DNA from: an uncultured Erysipelotrichaceae bacterium
GTDB lineage: Bacteria; Bacillota_I; Bacilli_A; RF39; UBA660
Direction: 5' to 3'
DNA length: 8,205 nt
NCBI GenBank assembly: GCA_902783215.1
Contig: CACZQD010000125.1
Location: forward strand, 1-8,205
Shown in pieces: positions 1 through 6,308 of the stretch. Numbering within the stretch: the first letter of the stretch is position 1; every line of letters starts with the position of its first letter. A program made the translations under genes and the position numbers. Below the pieces are notes generated by a model. The model made no database searches and had not been told where the DNA came from. It worked only from the letters and a program-made list of their open reading frames with translations.

Positions 1-15
1 AATAGAGGTGATATA

Positions 16-534
16 ATGAATGTTTTTATTCTATGTATACTAATATTTTGTTCAAGAATTGTTGATGTTTCTTTAGGAACAATTAGAACAACAATTGTTG
101 TTAAAGGAAAAAATTTAATAGGTAGCCTTATTGGATTTGTTGAAATAACTGTATGGTTTGTTGTGGTTGAACAAGTATTGAGTATGGCAAGTGATAATTA
201 TCTTGTAATACTATCATATGCATTAGGTTTTTCTGCAGGAACATATATTGGAGGAAAGCTTACAAATGTACTATTTAAAAGTAAATTAGGTGTTCAAATA
301 ATAACTACTCATAAAAGTAAAGAATTAGTAGATTCATTAAGAGAAAATGGTTTTGCTGTAGCAGTTATGAATATTAATAGTTTAAAAATAAAAAAATATA
401 TGTTCTTTTGTGAAATAGATAGTAATAGATTAAATCTTTTAAAATCACTTATCAATCAATATGATCCAAAAGCTTTTTATGTAGTTAATGAAACAATGTA
501 TGTTAAAAATGGATATTTTGGTCTAAATAAATAA
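16..534 (+). CDS. UPF0316 family membrane protein (DUF5698-like membrane part plus DUF2179 domain), YebE-like
   Basis: A 172-residue protein. Three hydrophobic helices fill the first half (about residues 2-22, 35-57 and 62-83), with the family-like stretch SRIVDVSLGTIRTT near the N-terminus. Residues about 90-165 form a soluble domain resembling DUF2179, the small alpha/beta domain also found at the end of YitT-type membrane proteins. Length and order match the UPF0316 family (YebE of Bacillus), whose biochemical role is not established. The ATG start is preceded by GAGGTGAT at good spacing, so the gene is complete at its 5' end although its promoter lies outside the window. The next gene begins within 19 nt of the stop, so the two are very likely co-transcribed. 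Family call is by recognition of the motif and architecture, not by search. Confidence 0.85.
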   Translation: MNVFILCILIFCSRIVDVSLGTIRTTIVVKGKNLIGSLIGFVEITVWFVVVEQVLSMASDNYLVILSYALGFSAGTYIGGKLTNVLFKSKLGVQIITTHKSKELVDSLRENGFAVAVMNINSLKIKKYMFFCEIDSNRLNLLKSLINQYDPKAFYVVNETMYVKNGYFGLNK

Positions 535-553
535 AGTGTTCATATATTTTAAT

Positions 554-1357
554 ATGAAAGAGATTATACAAGGAATAATAATTGGAATAGGTAAAATAAT
601 ACCAGGAGTGAGTGGTAGTATTATTGCGATAAATTTAGGTATTTATGAAAAAGCAATAAACTGTATTACTCATTTTTTTTCGGATTTTAAAAATAATGTA
701 TATTATTTGGGTAAATTAGGCATAGGAATAATTATCTCGATAAGTTTATTAAGTGGTATTATAGTTTACTTTTTAAATAATTATTACATAGTTACTATGT
801 TTTTATTTATTGGTTTAATTATTGGTAGTAGTAAAAAGAATAAAAAACACAATAAATATAATTATATTAGTTTAATATCATTTAGCATGGTTCTTGGTTT
901 AGTTTTAATAACTAAACCCAATACAATACAATTAAATAATACAATTATTAAGTTTTTATATTTTGTTTTAATTGGACTAGTTGATGCAGCTACTATGATT
1001 ATCCCAGGAATTAGTGGTACTGCAATATTAATGATGATGGGCGCATATGACTTAATTATTAATACCTATAGTTCGCTTTTTATTATAAGTCAACTATATA
1101 CTAACCTAAAAGTATTAATACCATTTGGACTAGGAATTATGATAGGTATTTATTTAACATCTAGAATGATAAATTATTGTTTTAATAAGTTTCAAGATCA
1201 AACTTATAGCGCAATTAAAGGGTTACAGTGGGGGACAATTGTGTATATGATATTCTTATGTTTAAAACAGTACTCATCAATAATAGAATTAATGATTGGT
1301 TTTTTAGTATGCATTTTAGGATTAGTATCTATAAAAAAAATCAATCATTTTTTATGA
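554..1357 (+). CDS. popT: DUF368 family membrane protein, probable undecaprenyl-phosphate translocase (PopT-like)
   Basis: A polytopic membrane protein of 267 residues with the internal two-fold repeat of DUF368. Each half carries a Pro-Gly-Val/Ile-Ser-Gly re-entrant motif: IIPGVSGSI near residue 15 and IIPGISGTA near residue 155. DUF368 proteins (PopT of Vibrio cholerae and Staphylococcus aureus) have been reported to return undecaprenyl phosphate across the cytoplasmic membrane for cell-wall and teichoic-acid synthesis; that role is inferred here from family. The usual motif is PGVSGGT, and the second Gly is replaced in both halves (S and T), a mild deviation. The start is uncertain. ATG 554 begins at the conserved KEIIQGIIIGI segment, while an in-frame GTG at 536, one nt after the upstream stop, would add six residues; neither has a clear Shine-Dalgarno, suggesting coupling to the upstream gene. 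The 3' end overlaps the convergent small ORF by 13 bp. Confidence 0.85.
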   Translation: MKEIIQGIIIGIGKIIPGVSGSIIAINLGIYEKAINCITHFFSDFKNNVYYLGKLGIGIIISISLLSGIIVYFLNNYYIVTMFLFIGLIIGSSKKNKKHNKYNYISLISFSMVLGLVLITKPNTIQLNNTIIKFLYFVLIGLVDAATMIIPGISGTAILMMMGAYDLIINTYSSLFIISQLYTNLKVLIPFGLGIMIGIYLTSRMINYCFNKFQDQTYSAIKGLQWGTIVYMIFLCLKQYSSIIELMIGFLVCILGLVSIKKINHFL

Positions 1358-1363
1358 TTGATT
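1333..1363 (-). terminator. Intrinsic terminator for the minus-strand LicD unit
   Basis: A perfect 10-bp stem (1339-1348 with 1354-1363; AATCAATCAT pairing with ATGATTGATT) closes a 5-nt loop of T. Read on the minus strand it is followed at once by a run of T (complement of the A run at 1333-1340). Read on the plus strand it is followed by AAGTATAATA, with no U tract. It therefore serves the minus-strand genes. It contains the stop codons of both convergent genes: TGA of the DUF368 gene at 1355-1357 and TGA of the small ORF at 1345-1347. Confidence 0.75.
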
Positions 1364-1506
1364 AAGTATAATAAACTAATTCCAATACAAACAATACCTA
1401 TACCTAAGAAATGAAAACTAACATCATTAAATATTATTAAGGCAACAATACCTAGACATATTCCAATTATAATACCATTTCTAACGATCTTTTTGATATG
1501 GACCAT
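1345..1506 (-). CDS. Small two-helix membrane protein (53 aa), overlapping the licD-like gene; unrecognised
   Basis: Read on the minus strand, an ATG at 1506 opens 53 sense codons and ends in TGA at 1347-1345. The product is almost all membrane: a short basic head (MVHIKKIVRNG), helix 1 at about residues 11-26, a short loop with FNDVSFH, helix 2 at about 33-49, and a basic tail (NHKK). The amphipathic pattern and positive ends look like a real small membrane protein. It overlaps the last 26 nt of the LicD-family gene in another frame, and AAGGAG sits directly against its ATG. This spacing is too short for ordinary initiation, so reinitiation by ribosomes finishing the upstream gene is likely. 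A minus-strand terminator begins within its last codons. It fills the whole gap between two convergent genes, supporting coding use. No family recognised. Confidence 0.6.
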   Translation of the reverse strand: MVHIKKIVRNGIIIGICLGIVALIIFNDVSFHFLGIGIVCIGISLLYLINHKK

Positions 1507-2377
1507 CTCCTTTTAAATTAATTTCTGCCGTATGTTTTGGTTTCCTTTTAGAGATTGGTAAAGTCTCTTCCCATTTTTTTTCTTTTTCATTCCACTTCTT
1601 TAAACAATTTGGACCAAACCACTCTTTTAATATTTTTTCAAGATTATTATATGAATAAAACTGTCTTCCCTCAAATTCATATTTCTTAAATGGTAATATA
1701 TCTTTTTTTAAAAATACTGGTTCGTGTAAAAATTTTTCCCAAGGTACTGATATAGGTTGACTCATTAGTTTACTATTCTCGTATTTTCTCGAATATCTAT
1801 TAGAAAACCATACTACAAATTTTTTTAAATGTATTGGGTTAATGTGTAAATTGTCAAGTAATACAATAAAGGGCATTACTATTTTAATAACAGTTCTATT
1901 TAACTCATCTATAAATTTATTTTCACATATATTATCATAAATTATTACATCAACGAATACTCCGTTTCCACTTTTGCACCTGTTTTTTAGTAAAGTATTT
2001 GCTTCTTTTATGTAAGTGTTTTTCTTTCTGACTTTCATAGTTGGACCATTTATTGTATTAAACAATTTATCATTTTCAAAACATTGAAAATAAAAATCTT
2101 CATTTAAATCTTTGTTTAAAGCATCAATAAATCGATTCCAATCTTTTCTTTCAACGCATATATCTATATCATCATCCCAAGGAATAAATCCTTTATAATT
2201 AACTATTCCTAAAGCAGAACCACCAAGCAATCCATATTTTATATCATTTTTTTCACATACTCGATGAATTTCATCCATAATAGATAAAACTTCCATTTGT
2301 AAATCACGAACGGTTATTTTTTTTCCATTTTGAATGTCTAAGATATATTCTTCGCGTTCTTCAATACAGTCTTTCAT
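1481..2377 (-). CDS. LicD family protein (phosphotransferase of the nucleotidyltransferase fold)
   Basis: A 298-residue soluble protein with the hallmark LicD region: GGSALG at residues 52-57, then GFIPWDDDIDICV at about 63-75. The acidic WDDDID cluster (67-72) is the metal-binding nucleotidyltransferase signature. LicD enzymes transfer phosphocholine or related phospho-groups from CDP-activated donors to cell-surface sugars, for example on teichoic acids or capsular glycans; more distant relatives include fukutin-type transferases. The acceptor cannot be told here, and no choline uptake or activation genes (licABC) are present. Length is normal and the protein appears complete. The ATG at 2377 has a modest GGAAGTGG upstream. 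An extended -10 promoter lies just upstream, and a small membrane protein gene overlaps the 3' end, so the two form a short operon closed by the terminator at 1333-1363. Confidence 0.9.
   Translation of the reverse strand: MKDCIEEREEYILDIQNGKKITVRDLQMEVLSIMDEIHRVCEKNDIKYGLLGGSALGIVNYKGFIPWDDDIDICVERKDWNRFIDALNKDLNEDFYFQCFENDKLFNTINGPTMKVRKKNTYIKEANTLLKNRCKSGNGVFVDVIIYDNICENKFIDELNRTVIKIVMPFIVLLDNLHINPIHLKKFVVWFSNRYSRKYENSKLMSQPISVPWEKFLHEPVFLKKDILPFKKYEFEGRQFYSYNNLEKILKEWFGPNCLKKWNEKEKKWEETLPISKRKPKHTAEINLKGDGPYQKDR
1507..1512 (-). promoter_or_regulatory. Shine-Dalgarno AAGGAG abutting the small ORF start
   Basis: AAGGAG on the minus strand lies inside the end of the LicD-family coding region and touches the ATG of the 53-codon ORF with zero spacing. 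An in-frame TAA lies two codons upstream of that ATG and no other ATG, GTG or TTG is found in the early codons, so this ATG is the only standard start. Initiation probably depends on translation of the upstream gene. Confidence 0.45.
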
Positions 2378-2395
2378 TAAACCACTTCCACATAT

Positions 2396-2404
2396 ATTGT
2401 ATCA
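2396..2404 (-). promoter_or_regulatory. Extended -10 promoter element for the LicD unit
   Basis: On the minus strand the sequence reads TGATACAAT, matching the extended -10 form TGnTATAAT with one change. No good -35 hexamer lies 16-18 nt upstream, which extended -10 promoters tolerate. Transcription would start near 2389, leaving a leader of about a dozen nt with GGAAGTGG before the ATG at 2377. Confidence 0.45.
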
Positions 2405-2455
2405 TGAATATGAAAAATATACACAATAAAATTGCAATATAGGTCATTTATTCAC

Positions 2456-2482
2456 ACTCTTTTGCACATAATTCATATGTTA
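2456..2482 (+). promoter_or_regulatory. Candidate sigma-K promoter (AC-N16-CATAnnnTA) of the spore-coat gene
   Basis: AC at 2456-2457, a 16-nt spacer, then CATATGTTA at 2474-2482 fit the Bacillus sigma-K pattern (AC, 16-17 nt, CATAnnnTA), the late mother-cell sporulation sigma factor that typically drives coat genes. A start near 2490 would give a leader of about 23 nt carrying the ribosome binding site. The same stretch also holds TGTTATATT, which can be read as a vegetative extended -10 box, so sequence alone does not decide. The motif is short; its position before a coat gene is what makes it persuasive. Confidence 0.5.
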
Positions 2483-2500
2483 TATTAGAAATTTAAAGAA

Positions 2501-2507
2501 GGGGTGA
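2501..2507 (+). promoter_or_regulatory. Ribosome binding site GGGGTGA selecting ATG 2513
   Basis: GGGGTGA matches the anti-Shine-Dalgarno closely and sits 5 nt before ATG 2513. An in-frame GTG at 2504 lies inside this site, so it cannot be the main start. Confidence 0.8.
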
Positions 2508-2512
2508 ATAAC

Positions 2513-2956
2513 ATGGATAATTGTCCAGAAAGAGAAAAAAATTGTTGTATTGCAGAAATATTGAGTGTAATAAATGTTTTACAACAAAACGCTGATTGTA
2601 ATGATACTTGTTTAGAAACTTGTGATCGTGGATTCTTGGGATGCGGAACAACTTCGTTAAATTGCAATACAAGACCAGTTGTTTTATATACTTGTAGTGG
2701 TAATGGTACACCTTGGAGTATGCCAATTACACGTGAAAATGTTGTGTGTGGAGATGAAGGAGTAACTTGTTCTAATGTATTTAGAGTAGAAAAAATAAAT
2801 GGATGTTGTTGTACATTTAGAGTTTTGGCAGACAATACTGATCCAACAACCAGTGATACTATTCCATATGTAGCAACAAATTCATTCTTTACAATGAATT
2901 TAGATTGTTGTTGTGCATTGAGATGTTTACCTGATACATATGTAGAATGTATTTAA
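2513..2956 (+). CDS. Spore coat/exosporium protein of the CotY/CotZ/ExsY family
   Basis: A 147-residue protein with 19 cysteines (about 13 percent), including two CCC clusters. Its landmarks follow the CotY/CotZ/ExsY pattern: an N-terminal helix with IAEILSVINVLQQ, a DTCLETCDRGFLGCG cysteine segment, NTRPVVLYT, then SNVFRVEKINGCCCTFRVLA, and a C-terminal NLDCCCALRCL. Relatives self-assemble through disulphides into the insoluble outer coat or exosporium basal layer of endospores, built by the mother cell. There is no signal peptide or membrane segment, as expected. The ATG at 2513 is fixed by GGGGTGA just upstream. The gene appears to be its own transcription unit, with a sigma-K-like promoter before it and a terminator overlapping its stop. 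The coat assignment rests on pattern recognition of the family, not on a search. Confidence 0.85.
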   Translation: MDNCPEREKNCCIAEILSVINVLQQNADCNDTCLETCDRGFLGCGTTSLNCNTRPVVLYTCSGNGTPWSMPITRENVVCGDEGVTCSNVFRVEKINGCCCTFRVLADNTDPTTSDTIPYVATNSFFTMNLDCCCALRCLPDTYVECI

Positions 2957-2976
2957 AAGACTTTTTGTCTTTTTTT
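2955..2976 (+). terminator. Intrinsic terminator of the spore-coat gene
   Basis: AAAAGAC (2955-2961) pairs perfectly with GTCTTTT (2967-2973) around a 5-nt T loop, followed by more T. The stem is short and AT-rich, so efficiency may be moderate. It starts inside the TAA stop of the coat gene. Confidence 0.6.
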
Positions 2977-3014
2977 GTTTATTCTAAAATTATATTTTCA
3001 GCTTATATTTTTAT

Positions 3015-3020
3015 AGGAGG
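3015..3020 (+). promoter_or_regulatory. Ribosome binding site AGGAGG selecting ATG 3025
   Basis: A consensus AGGAGG 4 nt before ATG 3025 fixes the ATPase start. The reading frame stays open back to an ATG at 2947, but that start has no such site, overlaps the coat gene and would run through its terminator. Confidence 0.85.
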
Positions 3021-3024
3021 AAAT

Positions 3025-5616
3025 ATGCAAGGATTAACAGATGAGCAAGTAAAACAAAATAGAGAAAAGTATGGATTAAACAATTTAAGTACAGTGAAAA
3101 AAGATTCGTTTGTAAAGAAATTATTTATTACCTTAAGTGATCCAATTATTAAGATTTTATTAATTGCCTTAGCTATTAAAACGATATTTTTGTTTTCTAG
3201 TTTTGACTGGTATGAAACAATAGGAATAGTTATTGCTATCGCATTAGCATCTTTAATATCAACTATATCTGAATATGGTAGTGAGAAAGCTTTTGAAAAA
3301 TTACAAGAAGAAGCCTCTAAAGTAAAGCGTAAAGTAATAAGAAATGGTAAAAAAATAGAAATACCTATAGAAGACGTTGTAGTATCAGATATAGTTTTTT
3401 TACAGCAAGGTGATAAAATTCCTGCAGATGGAATTGTTATTAAAGGGTCTATTAATGTAGATGAATCGAGTATTAATGGAGAAACAAAAGAGGCTTTTAA
3501 AGAAAAATGTTTAAATATTAATAGGCCAAATAAAAATAATATTCTATATCGAGGAACGGTTGTTTATGATAATGAAGCTTATATGAAAGTAACTAATGTA
3601 GGAGATAATACTTTCTATGGTAAATTAGCTTCAGAATTACAGGATAAACAGCCAGAAACACCTCTTAAATTAAGATTGAGGGGATTAGCTAGTTTTATTA
3701 GTAAAATAGGTTATATTGGCTCAATACTAGTTTTTATATCATATATGTTTTCGGTTTTAGTTATAAAAAATCATTTTGATATTAATCTAATTAAGGAAAC
3801 AATTAATAATTTTCCTGTATTATCAGGTCACATTTTGTATGCATTAACGCTTTGTGTAACAATTATAATAGTTGCTGTTCCAGAAGGCTTACCTATGATG
3901 ATTACTTTAGTTTTATCATCTAATATGAAAAGGATGCTTAAAAATAATGTTTTAGTAAGAAATTTAGTAGGAATTGAAACATCTGGAAATATTAATATTT
4001 TATTTACTGATAAAACAGGCACTCTTACTAAGGGAAAACTTGAAGTTATTGGTTTTGTGGATGGTAATGGTAAATATTACAAGAATGAAAAAGAACTAAA
4101 AGATATGCATGATATTGTTTATAAAAGTTGCATTTATAATAATGCCAGTAGTTATAATGATAATAAAATAATTGGTGGCAATATTACTGATCAAGCTATT
4201 TTGAAATTCTTTAAATCACAAGATAAAAAGATTAAAGTATTAAATAATATTCCTTTTAATAGTAAATTAAAATATTCTGTTACAACTATTTATGATAAAG
4301 AAAAAATTAACTTAATTAAAGGCGCTCCAGAAGTATTACTAAAACATTGCCAAAAGTATTACTATAATAATCAATTATATAAATTAAATAAAAAGAAAAT
4401 AGAAGAAATAATTAATCAAAAAGCTAATCAAGGTATTCGAGTTATATTACTTGCAACATCAACAAATAGTAATCCTAAAGATTTTAAATCTTTATCTTTA
4501 GTAGGTATTTTATTAATTAATGATGAAGTTAGAAAGGAATCTATAGAAGGTGTTTCGCTTGTAAAAAATGCCCACATTCAAACAGTTATGATAACAGGAG
4601 ATAATAAAAAGACTGCTTTATCAATAGCTAAAGAAACAGGTATTTATTATGAAGGAAAACAAGTTTTAGAAAGTAGTGAATTAAATAAATTAACTGATGA
4701 AGAAATAAAACAAATATTACCGAATATTGCTGTAATAGCAAGAGCACTACCAAATGATAAAAGTAGATTAGTTAGGCTGAGTCAGGAATTGGGTTTAGTC
4801 GTAGGAATGACTGGCGATGGTGTAAATGATGCTCCCGCACTAAAAAAAGCTGACGTGGGATTTTCGATGGGTAGTGGAACAGAAGTTGCTAAAGAAGCAA
4901 GTGATATTGTTATATTAGATGATAATTTTTTATCTATATCTAAAGCAATATTATTCGGACGAACAATATTTAAAAGTATTCGCAAATTTATTATTCTGCA
5001 ATTAACCATAAATTTATGCGCCTTATCATTATCTATAATTGGTCCATTTATCGGAATAGAAATGCCAATTACTGTTATTCAAATGTTATGGATTAATATG
5101 GTAATGGATACATTAGCTGGAGTAGCCTTTTCCTTTGAACCGCCACTTAAAGAATATATGAAAGAAAAGCCTAAAAAGAAAGATGAATCTATAATAAATA
5201 AATATATGATCAATGAAATAATCTCAACAGGATTATATTCATCTATTTTATGTTTGCTTTTTTTAAAACTGCCCATTATTAAAAATATATATCGTTATGA
5301 TGTAAGTCAAAAATATTTATATACAGCCTTTTTTGGACTTTTTATATTTATCGATGTATTTAATTGTTTTAATGCTAGAACTCATAGAATTAATTTATTA
5401 GCTAATATATGTAAAAATAAAATGTTTATAGTAATTATTAGTTTTATTGTTTTTGTTCAAATAGCCTTAATATATTATGGAGGAAATTTATTTAGAACAT
5501 CTGGACTTACATTTAAAGAATTAGAAATAATGATTATACTTGCTTTTTCTGTTATTCCAATTGATTGGTTAAGAAAACTTATCTTAAGAAAAAAAGGATT
5601 TAAAGATGGCGTATAA
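3025..5616 (+). CDS. Calcium-transporting P-type ATPase, PMCA (P2B) type
   Basis: An 863-residue P2-type ATPase, complete and of normal length. It pumps Ca2+ out of the cytoplasm with ATP. Landmarks in order: cation-ATPase N-terminal domain (LTDEQVKQNREKYGLN), actuator loop NGET (151-154), M4 PEGLP (286-290, metal ligand E287), phosphorylation motif DKTGTLT with D329, nucleotide-domain KGAPE (432-436), TGD (524-526) and TGDGVNDAP (from 596). M5 carries QLTINL with N663, and M6 has N691-x3-D695. N in M5 with no acidic partner, plus N/D in M6, is the plasma-membrane type single-Ca2+-site pattern seen in bacterial pumps such as Listeria LMCA1. About ten helices; no calmodulin-binding tail. The lipoprotein gene follows 38 nt after the stop and probably shares its transcript. 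A convincing promoter was not found in the 48 nt after the coat-gene terminator. Confidence 0.93.
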   Translation: MQGLTDEQVKQNREKYGLNNLSTVKKDSFVKKLFITLSDPIIKILLIALAIKTIFLFSSFDWYETIGIVIAIALASLISTISEYGSEKAFEKLQEEASKVKRKVIRNGKKIEIPIEDVVVSDIVFLQQGDKIPADGIVIKGSINVDESSINGETKEAFKEKCLNINRPNKNNILYRGTVVYDNEAYMKVTNVGDNTFYGKLASELQDKQPETPLKLRLRGLASFISKIGYIGSILVFISYMFSVLVIKNHFDINLIKETINNFPVLSGHILYALTLCVTIIIVAVPEGLPMMITLVLSSNMKRMLKNNVLVRNLVGIETSGNINILFTDKTGTLTKGKLEVIGFVDGNGKYYKNEKELKDMHDIVYKSCIYNNASSYNDNKIIGGNITDQAILKFFKSQDKKIKVLNNIPFNSKLKYSVTTIYDKEKINLIKGAPEVLLKHCQKYYYNNQLYKLNKKKIEEIINQKANQGIRVILLATSTNSNPKDFKSLSLVGILLINDEVRKESIEGVSLVKNAHIQTVMITGDNKKTALSIAKETGIYYEGKQVLESSELNKLTDEEIKQILPNIAVIARALPNDKSRLVRLSQELGLVVGMTGDGVNDAPALKKADVGFSMGSGTEVAKEASDIVILDDNFLSISKAILFGRTIFKSIRKFIILQLTINLCALSLSIIGPFIGIEMPITVIQMLWINMVMDTLAGVAFSFEPPLKEYMKEKPKKKDESIINKYMINEIISTGLYSSILCLLFLKLPIIKNIYRYDVSQKYLYTAFFGLFIFIDVFNCFNARTHRINLLANICKNKMFIVIISFIVFVQIALIYYGGNLFRTSGLTFKELEIMIILAFSVIPIDWLRKLILRKKGFKDGV

Positions 5617-5644
5617 ATTTTAAAAATAATTCCATTTTAATATT

Positions 5645-5650
5645 GGAGGT
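5645..5650 (+). promoter_or_regulatory. Ribosome binding site GGAGGT selecting ATG 5655
   Basis: GGAGGT lies 4 nt upstream of ATG 5655. The upstream in-frame TTG at 5643 overlaps the site and is rejected. Confidence 0.8.
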
Positions 5651-5654
5651 AAAA

Positions 5655-6197
5655 ATGAAAAAAATAGGTTTATTGATAATATCATTAATATTATTATCTG
5701 CATGTTCTATTAATTTATCTGATATTGATAATACACCAACTAAAAAAGTAGAAGCATTTTTTAATAACTATCAAACATTAAATTCAAATGTATTAGACGA
5801 TCTAGATCTAGTAGTTGAGAAAGAGACTACACTAACTGAAAAACAGAAAAAAAGATATCGTAATATTATGAAAAAACACTATCAAAATCTTAAATATACA
5901 ATTAAAGAAGAAACAGTTAATGGTGATAGTGCGGTTGTTGAAGTAGAAATAATGGTCACTGATTTTAACAAAGAATTAAATAAAGATGGTGTAAAAAAGG
6001 AAAAAGACTTCTATGAAGAAGGACAATATAATACTGAAACATATAATGATTATCGATTAGATATATTAGATAAGTCAAAAGAAACAACTAAATATACATT
6101 ATATTTATCATTAAAAAGAGATGATAAAAATGAATGGGTTTTACAGGACTTAACTGATGAAGATGATCAAAAAATATTAGGCATGTATAATGGATAA
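5655..6197 (+). CDS. Small secreted lipoprotein of unknown function, possibly NTF2/DUF4878-like
   Basis: A 180-residue lipoprotein. The signal peptide MKKIGLLIISLILLSAC ends in a clear lipobox (LSAC), with the lipidated cysteine at residue 17, so the mature protein should be anchored on the outer face of the membrane. The mature part begins with TPTKKVEAFFNNYQTLNS, a helix like the start of NTF2/DUF4878 lipoproteins. It continues with a charged helical stretch rich in Lys (EKQKKRYRNIMKKHYQ), beta strands (SAVVEVEIMVTDF) and a final strand with NEWVLQDL, where small NTF2-like domains often have a Trp. It is rich in Asp, Glu and Lys. It lies 38 nt behind the Ca2+ ATPase and ahead of a strong terminator, so it is probably the last gene of that operon. 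I do not recognise a specific family, and a role in Ca2+ handling is only a guess from position. Confidence 0.8.
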   Translation: MKKIGLLIISLILLSACSINLSDIDNTPTKKVEAFFNNYQTLNSNVLDDLDLVVEKETTLTEKQKKRYRNIMKKHYQNLKYTIKEETVNGDSAVVEVEIMVTDFNKELNKDGVKKEKDFYEEGQYNTETYNDYRLDILDKSKETTKYTLYLSLKRDDKNEWVLQDLTDEDDQKILGMYNG

Positions 6198-6200
6198 AAT

Positions 6201-6236
6201 AAAAAGTAGACACTAGTAAGAAGTGTTTATTTTTTT
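6201..6236 (+). terminator. Intrinsic terminator after the ATPase-lipoprotein operon
   Basis: A 14-bp stem (6201-6214 with 6222-6235, two G-T wobbles) closes the 7-nt loop AGTAAGA. The descending arm ends in a run of seven T, so the U tract overlaps the stem. It is the best plus-strand terminator in the window and separates the lipoprotein from the Abi-like gene. Confidence 0.8.
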
Positions 6237-6247
6237 GATAAGTTTAT

Positions 6248-6265
6248 AAAGAAGGTTCTTTTTTT
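6248..6265 (+). other. Small AAAGA/TCTTT hairpin with T run before the Abi-like gene
   Basis: AAAGA (6248-6252), loop AGGT and TCTTT (6257-6261), followed by four more T. This is a second weak terminator-like fold right after the main terminator and overlapping the -35 region of the next promoter. It may be a back-up terminator, part of a small RNA, or chance in AT-rich DNA. Confidence 0.25.
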
Positions 6266-6284
6266 CTTGATGTTATGTTATACT
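6256..6284 (+). promoter_or_regulatory. Promoter of the Abi-like/protease operon (extended -10)
   Basis: TGTTATACT at 6276-6284 is an extended -10 box (TGn plus TATACT). A weak -35 (TTCTTT, 6256-6261) lies 17 nt upstream of the hexamer. Transcription would start near 6291, 18 nt before ATG 6309. The two upstream in-frame starts, TTG 6267 and ATG 6270, would place the -10 box inside the coding region and are therefore unlikely. Confidence 0.6.
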
Positions 6285-6308
6285 ATTAAAAGAATAGAGT
6301 GTGATTAT

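Noticed and set aside
2485..2835. Minus-strand open frames (2485-2835 and 2493-2726) opposite the coat gene
   Set aside because: They are antisense to a well-supported CotY/CotZ-type gene, have no recognisable domain or proper ribosome binding site, and have low-complexity composition.
2947..3024. N-terminal extension of the Ca2+ ATPase to ATG 2947
   Set aside because: It overlaps the coat gene and its terminator, has no ribosome binding site, and the family's N-terminal domain begins right after ATG 3025, which has AGGAGG.
3828..5276. Minus-strand open frames at 3828-4022, 4782-5009 and 5079-5276
   Set aside because: They mirror conserved ATPase motifs on the other strand and are shadows of that gene.
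6267..6308. Extension of the Abi-like protein to TTG 6267 or ATG 6270
   Set aside because: The extended -10 box at 6276-6284 would lie inside the coding region, and the extension resembles no part of the family.
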